Shown here: positions 17,323-25,109 of the stretch, in pieces
How the letters are laid out: each line of letters starts with the position of its first letter
Position numbering within the stretch: the first letter of the stretch is position 1
NCBI GenBank assembly: GCA_020025775.1
Contig: JAHHRN010000006.1
Location: 83,418 to 147,417 of the forward strand
Origin: Acutalibacter sp.
Lineage (GTDB): Bacteria > Bacillota > Clostridia > Oscillospirales > Acutalibacteraceae
Length of the DNA: 64,000 bases
Direction: 5' to 3'
Program-made: the position numbers and the translations under genes
The notes under the pieces: generated by a model
What the model was told of the DNA's origin: nothing
Database searches by the model: none
Seen by the model: the letters and a program-made list of their open reading frames with translations, nothing else

Positions 17323-17661
17323 TTATTTATCCATAATTTTATTGATGCTGTCGATAATTTCATTGTACTCTTTTAAGAGCGTTTTGAAATATTCTTTTCC
17401 TGCATCTTCCAAATGATAATATTTTCGTGTTCTTCTTTTTCCTGCAAGCTTTGTATATTCGCTAATGTAGCCGGCATCAGACAAACGATAAAGGACCGGA
17501 TAAAGCGAGCCTTCCAGCATGGTGTATACGCCATTACTTTTCTCTGCAAAGGATTTTACAATTTGATAGCCGTATAAATCTTCTTTCCCCAACAAATACA
17601 AAACTAGAAGTTCTGCGGTTCCCCTTTTAAAGTTATCTTGATTTTGACTCATCTGCACCAC
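17323..17661 (-). CDS. PadR-family transcriptional regulator
   Basis: A 112-residue winged-helix regulator. The PadR core is visible: FKRGTAELLVLYLLGKEDLYGYQIV, then MLEGSLYPVLYRLSDAGYI with the recognition helix, and the wing RRTRKYYHLEDAGKEYF. Length is typical of the short PadR class. It is the first gene of the PadR/membrane/secreted operon, which it probably autoregulates. The strand upstream has TTATAACAC-type AT-rich sequence, but no clear operator was identified. Confidence 0.85.
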   Translation of the reverse strand: MVQMSQNQDNFKRGTAELLVLYLLGKEDLYGYQIVKSFAEKSNGVYTMLEGSLYPVLYRLSDAGYISEYTKLAGKRRTRKYYHLEDAGKEYFKTLLKEYNEIIDSINKIMDK

Positions 17662-17778
17662 TTTTCCTTACATTAAGAAATCCATTTTATTTTTTTCGTA
17701 CCAGTTATTATAACACAATTATTTTTTTATGCAATAGATTTGTTAGAATATGTCACATATTATATTTTTGAAAAATAA

Positions 17779-17816
17779 AAAACCCGATGCACTTATTTTC
17801 AAGTGCATCGGGTTTT
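17779..17816 (-). terminator. Terminator downstream of the disrupted gene
   Basis: A perfect 14-bp stem (17781-17794 with 17801-17814), loop ATTTTC, and on the reverse strand a U-tract. Confidence 0.85.
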
Positions 17817-17821
17817 AAGCT

Positions 17822-18398
17822 TTATACTCTGCCGAAGTTAACAGAAATATTCTGATCGTATACTGTTAAAATATTGCCGGAAACTTTAAAATTCTCTACT
17901 GTACCATCGGAATGTGTAATGGTATTGCCGGAGTATTTTGCGATTTCTTGGCCGCTAAAGAACTCTTTTAGATACTGTTCAAACTCTCTAGAAATAGCAT
18001 CTATTTCCTGTTTTTCTTCTTCAGTTAACGTTCTGCCTTGCTGTTGTGCAGCATTTTCACGTGCCTGCAACAATAAGCTATAATAGCTCTTTCGCATTTC
18101 ACTACCGTTGGTTAACTCAATCGTCGTTACAACTTCGCCATTCTCTTTAAAGGTACAGTACATGGTTGCTTGAATATTGCTAAGCTTTGCAACATCAATT
18201 TCGTCATCTGCAATCAAATCGGCAGCACGATAAGTGAGTGCGCATCCGCATTGTAAAGTCGTTAAGCTTTACGTAAAAGGAGCGTTTTAAAGTGAAAAAA
18301 CTTGCTTTAGAAATTCCAACTTTGAGACTTTTTAGAAAGCTCTACGGTTTGGGTTTTACCGTTTACGGTGATTTTCACTTCTTTCTCTCTACCGTCAT
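17822..18398 (-). pseudogene. Disrupted lipoprotein-like gene of unknown family
   Basis: The 3' part (17822-18217 and upstream to the stop near 18266) is open and encodes a soluble domain with ATMYCTFKENGEVVTT and VSGNILTVYDQNISVNF. It lacks a normal start; the first usable codon is a TTG without a ribosome site. Upstream, a promoter candidate, a GAAGGG site and an ATG at 18398 open MTVER, after which a one-base shift would continue as KEVKITVNGKTQTVELSKK and then stop near 18305. The parts are in different frames, so one gene appears broken by at least two lesions. The original function is unknown. Confidence 0.45.
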
Positions 18399-18441
18399 AA
18401 GAAGCGGCGTCCCTTCTTTCTATAGATATACTTTACTTTGT

Positions 18442-18470
18442 ATTTTACCTTTTTACAAACTATCCCTCAA
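18442..18470 (-). promoter_or_regulatory. Promoter candidate of the disrupted gene
   Basis: Reverse strand TTGAGG (18465-18470), 17-bp spacer, TAAAAT (18442-18447). Confidence 0.4.
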
Positions 18471-18554
18471 GCACAGTTTGCGCCAAAAATCCAATTTGAA
18501 ATATGGGCATTTTCACTGAAAGTGTTCTTTTTTTCTCTTTTTCGACGTTTGTGG

Positions 18555-18583
18555 TTGAATAAGAATTTACTTTATATTATAAT
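18555..18583 (+). promoter_or_regulatory. Promoter candidate for tetR-CDF operon
   Basis: TTGAAT (18555-18560), 17-bp spacer, TATAAT (18578-18583). Confidence 0.6.
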
Positions 18584-18603
18584 AGTGTTTGTTAATAGAA
18601 ATT

Positions 18604-18619
18604 TGTCTATTTTTAGACA
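18604..18619. promoter_or_regulatory. Candidate TetR operator
   Basis: Perfect hyphenated palindrome TGTCTA-TTTT-TAGACA placed about 20 bp after the -10 box and 45 bp before the tetR start, a position suited to autorepression. Assignment to this regulator is inferred. Confidence 0.45.
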
Positions 18620-18663
18620 GGATTTCAAAATGTTGTATCATAATAGAAAAGGAGTTAATTTTA

Positions 18664-19278
18664 ATGGCACAACCCGTTTTAGACAGCCGTGTACGCCGTA
18701 CCAAACGCTTGCTTCGTGAGGGCTTAACAGACCTGCTTCACGAAAAGAGCATTAAGAAAATCACCGTACGTGAGCTTTCTGACCATGTAGAAATCAATCG
18801 TGGTACATTTTATTTGCACTACAAAGATATTTATGATTTAGTTGGGCAAATTGAGGACGAACTTTTTGAGGAATTTGAGCAAATTCTTGCCCAGTACAGC
18901 TTCGATGACCTTAAACTCCGTCCGCACGATATTTTTTCGGATATTTGCCGCTTCCTTTACAACAACCGCGACATCTGCTCGGCCCTTTTAGGTGACAACG
19001 GCGACATCACCTTCTTATTTAAGATGCGGGCCTTCCTTCGCAACAAGTGCTTTACCGACTACGCCAGTGTCTATGAAATTACCCGTTTAGAAAATTACGA
19101 TTATGTTTACACCTTTTTTGAAGCGGGCGCAGTGAGCTTGATTCGTTATTGGCTCGAGCATCCCGAGGATAACAAGACCCCCGAAGAGATTGCTTATTTA
19201 ATTGAAAACGTATTCAAAAGCGGCGCCAGTTTTCTTTTAAATGCCAACCAATCTTCGGAGGCGAAACAGAATGGCTGA
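18664..19278 (+). CDS. TetR-family transcriptional regulator
   Basis: A 204-residue regulator. The N-terminal helix-turn-helix is seen in RTKRLLREGLTDLLHEKS and ITVRELSDHVEINRGTFYLHY, followed by a helical ligand domain. The start at 18664 follows an AAAAGGAG site. Its stop overlaps the start of the CDF exporter gene by 8 bp, so the two are translationally coupled. The regulator likely controls the exporter in response to its substrate or a related signal. Confidence 0.85.
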   Translation: MAQPVLDSRVRRTKRLLREGLTDLLHEKSIKKITVRELSDHVEINRGTFYLHYKDIYDLVGQIEDELFEEFEQILAQYSFDDLKLRPHDIFSDICRFLYNNRDICSALLGDNGDITFLFKMRAFLRNKCFTDYASVYEITRLENYDYVYTFFEAGAVSLIRYWLEHPEDNKTPEEIAYLIENVFKSGASFLLNANQSSEAKQNG

Positions 19279-20437
19279 TTTACTTGCAAAGCTGTTTATC
19301 AAGGATTATCAAAATGTAGAAGACCCCAAGGTTCGCTCTGCTTACGGCGAACTTTCCGGCGGTGTCGGCATTGTTTGCAACTTCATATTAGCGGTTGCCA
19401 AATTTATTGTCGGTATACTTTCCGGCAGTGTGACCATTTCCGCCGATGCAGCAAACAACCTTTCCGATGCCGGTTCTTCCGTGATTACGCTGGTCGGCTT
19501 TCGCCTTTCCAAGCGTCCGGCGGATAAAGACCACCCCTACGGACACGGCAGGCTGGAATATGTTACCGCGCTGATTGTGTCGTTTTTCATTCTTTTAATG
19601 GGCGTGGAGCTTCTGAAAAGCTCGATTGATAAAATCCGTAATCCCGAGCCGATTACCTTCAACGTTGCGGCGCTCGTTGTTTTGATTCTCTCTATCGCCG
19701 CCAAGCTTTGGCTCGCCTTTTTCAACAACAAAATCGGCAAAAGAATCAACTCCTCGGCAACGAAAGCCGCCGCAAGAGACAGCCTTTCCGATACAGCTGC
19801 AACAGCTGTTGCCCTGATTTCTTTAATTGTTGCCAAATTTACAAACGTCCCCGTGGACGGTTGGTTCAGTATCGTGGTTTCGCTCTTTATTTTCTGGGCA
19901 GGCTTCGGTGTGTTAAAGGAAACTATCGGTTTGCTACTCGGCAAACCTCCGGAGCAGGAATTTTTAGACCAAATCGAGGCAGAAATACTCTCCTACGACG
20001 GTGTTTTGGGTGTGCACGATTTAATTGTACATGACTACGGCCCCGGCAGAAGCTTTGCTTCCGCACACGCCGAAATGTCCTCTGACAGCGACATTATGCA
20101 AAGTCATGACACCATTGATTTGATTGAACGGGATTTGCAGAAAAAATACGGTCTGCTTATTTCCATTCATTTAGACCCCGTTGTGGTCGATAATGCCAAA
20201 ATCAATGCCTTAAAGAGCCTCTGTCAAGACGTTATCTTCGAAATTGACAACCGTTTAACCTTGCACGATTTTCGTATGGTCGAAGGTCCAACCCACACGA
20301 ATTTAATCTTTGATGTGGTCATCCCTGCCGGCTATCCTAAGTCTGACAAGGATTTAACAAGAGAAATCAACGAAAAATTGAGCAAAATAGACGAAAGATA
20401 TTTCGCTGTAATCACTATCGACCATGCATTTCACTGA
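19271..20437 (+). CDS. Cation diffusion facilitator (CDF/FieF-like) metal exporter
   Basis: A 389-residue CDF protein with six membrane helices and a C-terminal cytoplasmic domain. The transport-site motifs are SADAANNLSDAGSS in helix II and RDSLSDTAATAVA in helix V, with the loop signature DHPYGHGRLEY. Such exporters exchange Zn2+, Fe2+ or Mn2+ for protons. The C-terminal part is longer than in FieF, with about 90 residues after the usual domain (from about residue 300). The start at 19271 has a GGAGG site inside the tetR gene. Metal specificity cannot be told from sequence. Confidence 0.85.
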   Translation: MADLLAKLFIKDYQNVEDPKVRSAYGELSGGVGIVCNFILAVAKFIVGILSGSVTISADAANNLSDAGSSVITLVGFRLSKRPADKDHPYGHGRLEYVTALIVSFFILLMGVELLKSSIDKIRNPEPITFNVAALVVLILSIAAKLWLAFFNNKIGKRINSSATKAAARDSLSDTAATAVALISLIVAKFTNVPVDGWFSIVVSLFIFWAGFGVLKETIGLLLGKPPEQEFLDQIEAEILSYDGVLGVHDLIVHDYGPGRSFASAHAEMSSDSDIMQSHDTIDLIERDLQKKYGLLISIHLDPVVVDNAKINALKSLCQDVIFEIDNRLTLHDFRMVEGPTHTNLIFDVVIPAGYPKSDKDLTREINEKLSKIDERYFAVITIDHAFH

Positions 20438-20473
20438 TTTTTCGCGTTTTATCTTTTTCTCTCGCTTTTCCCC

Positions 20474-20501
20474 TTGCAAATGCTGTAAAAAATAGTAAAA
20501 T
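20474..20501 (+). promoter_or_regulatory. Promoter candidate for PRPP synthetase gene
   Basis: TTGCAA (20474-20479), 16-bp spacer, TAAAAT (20496-20501). Confidence 0.4.
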
Positions 20502-20564
20502 ATTATCGAAGTATAAAATAAGGATATTTGTGAAAATATTCATTCATTGACGGAGGAAGAAGTT

Positions 20565-21743
20565 ATGCCCGATTTTACACAAGAATTCACCAGCATTCCC
20601 TACGGTCCTTTGGGAATCATTCCGCTTCCCGGCTGCGAAGAACTCGCAGAAAAGATTGACAAGTACATCGTTCGCTGGCGTGCACAGAAGCAGAGCGAGC
20701 ACAAGAACAGCATCGCTTTTGCAGGTTATGAGCGTGAATCCTACATTATCGACACCAATTTCCCGAGATTCGGCACAGGTGAAGGTAAGGGTACTATTAA
20801 CCAGACCGTTCGCGGCTATGATATTTACATTGTTGCAGATATGTTCAACTACGGCATCACCTACAACATCTACGGTAAAGAAGTTCCGATGAGCCCGGAC
20901 GAGCATTACGCAAACTTAAAGCGTGCCATTTCCGCTGTAGGCGGCAAGGCAAGACGCATCACCGTTATCATGCCCATGCTTTATGAAGGCAGACAGCATA
21001 AGCGTTCCAGCCGTGAATCTTTAGACTGCGCTATCGCACTTCAGGAGCTTTGCAACATGATGGGCGTAGACAACATCATCACCTTTGATGCACATGACCC
21101 CAGAGTTCAGAACGCTATTCCGCTTAAAGGTTTTGAAAATGTTCAGCCCGCCTACCAGATGATCAAGGCTCTCGTAAATCACGTAGACAACCTTCACTTC
21201 GACAGTGACCATATGATGGTCATCTCCCCCGACGAAGGCGGTATGGGTCGCTGCATCTACTATGCAACCGTTTTAGGTGTTGAGCTTGGTATGTTCTACA
21301 AGCGCCGCGACTACACCAGAATCGTAAACGGCAGAAATCCGATTTTACAGCATGAATTCTTAGGCTCTAACGTACAGGGCAAGGATGTTCTTATCGTAGA
21401 CGATATGATTTCTTCCGGCGAATCCATGTTTGAAGTTGCTAAGAAGCTTAAAGAGCTCGGCGCTGCAAGAATCTTCATCTTCACCGCATTCGGTCTCTTC
21501 TGCAACGGTCTTGCCGATTTCGACAAGCACTATGCAAACGGCGTTTTCGACAAGGTATTCACAACCAACCTTGTTTACAGAACTCCCGAACTTCTTTCTC
21601 GTGAATGGTACTGTGAAGTAGATATGTCCAAGTACATCTCCTACATCATCGACACCTTAAATCACGACATGTCCGTCAGCGGTCTCTTAAATCCCGCAGA
21701 CAGAATCAATAATCTCCTTCGTAAAAAGGGCTATAAAGAATAA
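20565..21743 (+). CDS. prs: Ribose-phosphate pyrophosphokinase (long form)
   Basis: A 392-residue PRPP synthetase, making 5-phosphoribosyl-1-pyrophosphate from ribose 5-phosphate and ATP for nucleotides, His and Trp. The PRPP-binding loop is VLIVDDMISSGESM and the ATP-site stretch is MLYEGRQHKRSSRES, with ITFDAHDPRVQNAIP as the flexible region motif. It is about 75 residues longer than the common 315-residue type, with an extended N-terminus and a C-terminal tail, as in a Bacillota subgroup. The start at 20565 follows GGAGGAAG. Codon use (many GTT/GCA/CTT and AAC/GAC forms) looks like that of a well-expressed gene. Confidence 0.85.
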   Translation: MPDFTQEFTSIPYGPLGIIPLPGCEELAEKIDKYIVRWRAQKQSEHKNSIAFAGYERESYIIDTNFPRFGTGEGKGTINQTVRGYDIYIVADMFNYGITYNIYGKEVPMSPDEHYANLKRAISAVGGKARRITVIMPMLYEGRQHKRSSRESLDCAIALQELCNMMGVDNIITFDAHDPRVQNAIPLKGFENVQPAYQMIKALVNHVDNLHFDSDHMMVISPDEGGMGRCIYYATVLGVELGMFYKRRDYTRIVNGRNPILQHEFLGSNVQGKDVLIVDDMISSGESMFEVAKKLKELGAARIFIFTAFGLFCNGLADFDKHYANGVFDKVFTTNLVYRTPELLSREWYCEVDMSKYISYIIDTLNHDMSVSGLLNPADRINNLLRKKGYKE

Positions 21744-21762
21744 TCTTTAGAAAAACATAAGA

Positions 21763-21796
21763 AAAGAGCGATACCGTTTCGGTACCGCTCTTTTTT
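21763..21796 (+). terminator. Terminator of prs
   Basis: A 12-bp stem AGAGCGATACCG with CGGTACCGCTCT (one wobble), followed by T6. Confidence 0.8.
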
Positions 21797-21811
21797 ATAT
21801 AAAAATTTTCG

Positions 21812-22153
21812 TTAATCAAAAATCACCGATTTTTTCTTACCGTTTTTGCCTATCGGGTATTCCCGGATGCGCACTACAAATTCCAGATTGACAATCTCAT
21901 TGGTTTTACCGCTTTCGATGCGCAGTGCATTTCCACTGACTTCTTGAATCACACCGGAAATCTGCGCATTGTTGGCTGTATACACAATACATTCTTTTCC
22001 AATAAAGCGTTTAGCAAGTTCGAACATTTCGGGCTTCCTTCCTTTCTTTTTCCTCTTTTGGGTGAGGAGCACGGTAAGCTGTGTGGCCCTTTTCTGTTCT
22101 AAAAAAATAATCATAAAAAGAACAAAAACAGCTGCAAAGGTTGATGTTGTCAA
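21812..22153 (-). CDS. Small membrane-anchored Sm-like fold protein, possible dual start
   Basis: From the TTG at 22153, which has a GGGAGGTG site, the frame encodes a hydrophobic helix (FAAVFVLFMIIFLEQ), a Lys/Arg-rich linker and then a small beta domain: KECIVYTANNAQISGVIQEV and LRIESGKTNEIVNLEFVV. The beta domain looks like a small Sm/SH3-like barrel, as in DUF6897-type proteins. A second strong site (AAGGAAGGAAG) precedes an ATG at 22027, giving a soluble 71-residue form. Both may be made. Function is unknown. Confidence 0.5.
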   Translation of the reverse strand: MTTSTFAAVFVLFMIIFLEQKRATQLTVLLTQKRKKKGRKPEMFELAKRFIGKECIVYTANNAQISGVIQEVSGNALRIESGKTNEIVNLEFVVRIREYPIGKNGKKKSVIFD

Positions 22154-22221
22154 AAGCGCACCTCCCAAGCCGATGAATTTATGCACAGTATAGCATGAAA
22201 GCCTTTCCGTGTCTATAAAAA

Positions 22222-22836
22222 TCAGTCCTCGTACATAGAAAATTTGCAACCGCAATAATCCTGCCGATATAAACCGTATTCATGGGACAGAGCAATGGAT
22301 TTTTTGTAGCCCTCTTTCTTTTTAAAATCCGAATAAAGATAGGGCACACCGTATTTTTTGGATAATGCACCGCCGATTTCGTTCAGTGCCTGCGCATTTT
22401 TATAAGGGCTGACGGAAAGCGTTGTCGTGAAATAATCTGCGCCGATTTCCTTGGCTTTTTTCGCCGCGCCCTCTAAACGTACCCGATAGCAAACCATGCA
22501 GCGTTTGCCGCCCTCGGGTTCTTCTTCCAAGCCTTTGACTGCTTCAAAAAATTCCTCGGGATGATAGGGTGCGTCTAAAATGTGCACCTCATTTTCGAAG
22601 CCGTCCCCTTTCAAGAGCGGCCCGAACTGCGCCAGACGTTTTTCATATTCCTCCGGCGGGTAGGTGTTGGGATTATAGTTATATAAATATACGTCGAAAG
22701 AGCGGGTCACCACCTCTAAAACCGCACTGCTGCACGGTGCACAGCAACACTGCAAAAGCAATTTTGGCTTCGTGCCTGCCGGAATGCTTTTCACGATTTC
22801 TTCCATTTTCAGCTGATAATTGACCTTCTGCGCCAC
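22222..22836 (-). CDS. queH: Epoxyqueuosine reductase QueH
   Basis: A 204-residue protein of the DUF208/QueH family, which reduces epoxyqueuosine to queuosine in tRNA without cobalamin. The iron and cluster Cys residues are seen in LLQCCCAPCSS, RCMVCYRVRL and a C-terminal DYCGCKFSMYED. Other family segments are YNYNPNTYPPEEYEKR and TTTLSVSPYKN. Length is typical. Other queuosine genes are not in the window. Confidence 0.9.
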   Translation of the reverse strand: MAQKVNYQLKMEEIVKSIPAGTKPKLLLQCCCAPCSSAVLEVVTRSFDVYLYNYNPNTYPPEEYEKRLAQFGPLLKGDGFENEVHILDAPYHPEEFFEAVKGLEEEPEGGKRCMVCYRVRLEGAAKKAKEIGADYFTTTLSVSPYKNAQALNEIGGALSKKYGVPYLYSDFKKKEGYKKSIALSHEYGLYRQDYCGCKFSMYED

Positions 22837-22995
22837 GGTGGTTTTCCTCCTGTTTTCGCTGGATTCTTTATAATGGTACAGTTCTCTTTCCGCCTTGTCA
22901 AGCAGTTTTGCTCCACAAGCCTCATTTCTGCACTTATTTGACTATTTTTGTCTATTTTCTTCTGCATTTTTTGTCTTTTCTTCTCAATTTTCCGG

Positions 22996-23024
22996 TTGAA
23001 ATTTTTGGAAAGCTATGCTATAAT
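22996..23024 (+). promoter_or_regulatory. Promoter candidate for SDR gene
   Basis: TTGAAA (22996-23001), 17-bp spacer, TATAAT (23019-23024). Confidence 0.6.
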
Positions 23025-23047
23025 TTAACGTGAACAGTAGCGAAATT

Positions 23048-23079
23048 ACGGCATATCTTCGCAGGATGCCGTGTTTTTC
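23048..23079 (+). promoter_or_regulatory. Leader hairpin, possible attenuator, before SDR gene
   Basis: ACGGCAT (23048-23054) pairs with ATGCCGT (23066-23072), followed by GTTTTTCT. The hairpin sits in the leader between promoter and start at 23113. It could be a weak attenuator or an mRNA stabiliser; nothing more is seen. Confidence 0.35.
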
Positions 23080-23112
23080 TACGCTCACATGTAAATTTAC
23101 GGAGGTAGATGT

Positions 23113-24132
23113 ATGAAAGTATTTATGATTGGCGGTACAGGCCTTCTTGGCTGTGAAGCTGCTAGAATCCTCATTGAAAGAGGTCATGAAGTTAAGAGCG
23201 TTGCTCTTCCGCCCCTTCCGGAAGGTGCTCCCATCCCGAAAGAAATGGATATCGTTTTTGGTGATATCAATAAGAGATCTGATGAAGAAATCAAAGAAAT
23301 GCTTGCAGGCTGCGACTGCTTCATCTTTGCTGCTGGTGTTGACGAAAGAGTTGAATTCCCGGCTCCCGTTTACGACGCTTACTACAAGTTCAATATCGCT
23401 CCTCTCGAGCGTATGCTTCCCCTTTGCAAAGAAGCTGGCATAAAGCGTGCAGTTGTTCTTGGTTCTTACTTCAGCTGGATTGCAAAAGATCGCAAGGACA
23501 TGCCGATTTGCGAGCGCAACCCCTACATCAGAAGCAGAATCGACCAGGAAAAGGTTTGCGAAAAGTATGCTGACGACAACTTCGATGTTTCCGTTTTGGA
23601 ACTCCCCTACATCTTCGGCACACAGCCCGGCAGACGTCCTGTTTGGGTTATCCTTATCGAGCAGATCGCATTCATGGACAAGTGGCCCTTCACCATGTAT
23701 CCGAAGGGTGGTACTGCAATGCTTACCGCTCGTCAGGTTGGCGAAGCTATTGCCGGTGCTGCTGAAAAGAAAGTTGGCGGCTTTAAGGCTTGGAGAATTG
23801 GTATGTACAACATGACTTGGAACGAATTCCTTGGCATTGTTTACGAAGCACGCGGCATGAAGGGTAGAAAAATCCTCGGCGTTGCACCTTGGATGATGAA
23901 AATGGGTATGAAGAAGGCTGTTAAGGACTACGCTGAGCGTGGTATTGACGGCGGTATCGATCCGATGTATCTTCCTTACCTCATGGATATTAACATCTTT
24001 ACCTCCGACAGCGACTGCCGTGAGCTCGGTGTTACCGACGACGACATCCGTATGGCTATCTTCGACTCCATCAAGGTTAGTGAAGATGCTTACAACGGCA
24101 AGGTTAAGCTTCTTGAAATGAAGAGCGAATAA
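23113..24132 (+). CDS. Extended/atypical SDR NAD(P)-binding protein
   Basis: A 339-residue Rossmann-fold protein. The nucleotide loop is MIGGTGLLGCEAAR near the N-terminus and the acidic residue follows in DIVFGDIN. The usual SDR catalytic YxxxK is replaced by a less clear YIRSRIDQEK segment near residue 138, as in atypical SDRs that epimerise or only bind nucleotide. Third-codon choice is strongly biased and resembles highly expressed genes, so the protein may be abundant. It has its own promoter, leader hairpin and terminator. Substrate unknown. Confidence 0.75.
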   Translation: MKVFMIGGTGLLGCEAARILIERGHEVKSVALPPLPEGAPIPKEMDIVFGDINKRSDEEIKEMLAGCDCFIFAAGVDERVEFPAPVYDAYYKFNIAPLERMLPLCKEAGIKRAVVLGSYFSWIAKDRKDMPICERNPYIRSRIDQEKVCEKYADDNFDVSVLELPYIFGTQPGRRPVWVILIEQIAFMDKWPFTMYPKGGTAMLTARQVGEAIAGAAEKKVGGFKAWRIGMYNMTWNEFLGIVYEARGMKGRKILGVAPWMMKMGMKKAVKDYAERGIDGGIDPMYLPYLMDINIFTSDSDCRELGVTDDDIRMAIFDSIKVSEDAYNGKVKLLEMKSE

Positions 24133-24165
24133 TTCATTTATTCCATTTTCATTGAAACGAACATA

Positions 24166-24202
24166 AGAAAAGCGATGATACTTTTGTATCATCGCTTTTT
24201 TA
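24166..24202 (+). terminator. Terminator of SDR gene
   Basis: 14-bp stem AAAAGCGATGATAC with GTATCATCGCTTTT, loop TTTT, then a T-run. Confidence 0.85.
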
Positions 24203-24233
24203 TTTGTCTGTAGCTGTTACATGGAACAAGCTA

Positions 24234-24272
24234 AAAAAAGACCGAAAGGCTTTTCGCTTTTCGGTCTTTTAA
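24234..24272 (-). terminator. Terminator of amino-acid ABC operon
   Basis: AAAAGACCGAAA (24237-24248) pairs with TTTCGGTCTTTT (24259-24270); on the reverse strand a U-run follows. Confidence 0.8.
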
Positions 24273-24307
24273 ACATGGTGTCAGATGATAGCTGGCACGT
24301 TTTCGCC

Positions 24308-25105
24308 TTACGCATGCAGCATGGCGTTTAAGAAATCTTTAAGTCTTTGGGTCTGCGGATTGGTAAAGAGCTCTTCGGGGTCACCCTTTTCGGCAATAAC
24401 GCCGTTATCCATGAACACGACCTCGTCGGAAACTTCTCTGGCAAAGCCCATTTCGTGGGTAACGATGAGCATCGTTCTGCCCTCGTCTGCAAGACCTTGG
24501 ATAACGTTTAAAACTTCGCCCGTGATTTCGGGGTCAAGTGCAGAGGTTGGCTCGTCAAAGCAGAGTACCTGCGGAGAGAGCATCAAGGCTCTGGCAATGG
24601 CTACACGCTGTTGCTGACCGCCGGAAAGCTCAAAGGGATAGTTGCCCATTTTATCCTTTAAGCCAACGCTTTTCAGAATCTCTTTTGCTTCTACTTCGAT
24701 TTGTGCAAGCGCATCTTTCAGCTCTGCACGAGAAGCTTTTTTCTTTTTCATATCCTCTTTGACCAGCAATTCCTTTGCGAGCGTTACGTTGCGAAGCACG
24801 GTGTACTGCGGAAAAAGATTAAAGTTTTGGAAAACAAGTCCTGTGGAAAGCTGATTGAGTCTTTTTTCCTCGGGGCTTAATTTTTCTTTGCGGTCGCCGT
24901 CATAAATTACACGGTCACCCACAGTGATTTTGCCGCTGTCAGCGATTTCAAGGCCGGTAATGCAGCGCAAAAGTGTCGTCTTACCGCTGCCGGAAGAGCC
25001 GATAATGGAAATAACCTTCCCCTGCTCCAGTTCGAAATCAATACCTTTTAAAACCTTGTTTTTGCCAAAGCTTTTGCATATATTTTTTACTTCTAATACT
25101 GCCAT
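24308..25105 (-). CDS. Polar amino-acid ABC importer, ATP-binding subunit
   Basis: A 265-residue ABC ATPase of the GlnQ/HisP group. Walker A is GSSGSGKTTLLR, the signature is FELSGGQQQRVAIARAL, Walker B is VLCFDEPTSALDPE, and the switch His lies in IVTHEMGFAREVSD. About 20 residues between the Q-loop and the signature (KEDMKKKKASRAELKD) are extra compared with GlnQ. It is the last gene of the importer operon, 4 bp after the permease. The binding protein suggests an amino acid such as glutamine, cystine or another polar residue. Confidence 0.85.
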   Translation of the reverse strand: MAVLEVKNICKSFGKNKVLKGIDFELEQGKVISIIGSSGSGKTTLLRCITGLEIADSGKITVGDRVIYDGDRKEKLSPEEKRLNQLSTGLVFQNFNLFPQYTVLRNVTLAKELLVKEDMKKKKASRAELKDALAQIEVEAKEILKSVGLKDKMGNYPFELSGGQQQRVAIARALMLSPQVLCFDEPTSALDPEITGEVLNVIQGLADEGRTMLIVTHEMGFAREVSDEVVFMDNGVIAEKGDPEELFTNPQTQRLKDFLNAMLHA

Positions 25106-25109
25106 TTTC

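Larger units (their letters stand above)
18399..18663. other. Divergent regulatory region upstream of tetR
   Basis: It contains the reverse-strand promoter candidate of the disrupted gene (18442-18470), the tetR promoter (18555-18583) and a 16-bp palindrome (18604-18619). No other gene is seen. A weak GTG frame at 18292-18519 on the plus strand is considered a shadow. Confidence 0.5.

Noticed and set aside
18292..18519. GTG-started 75-codon plus-strand gene with an AAAGGAGCG site
   Set aside because: The ribosome-like site is good, but the peptide after MKKLAL has no plausible fold, and the reverse strand fits a broken gene with promoter and KITVNGKTQTVELS peptide.
22984..24192. 402-codon open frame on the reverse strand across the SDR gene
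   Set aside because: It mirrors the SDR coding frame. The plus-strand gene has promoter, ribosome site, GGTGLLG motif and terminator; the reverse frame has none and no recognisable family.
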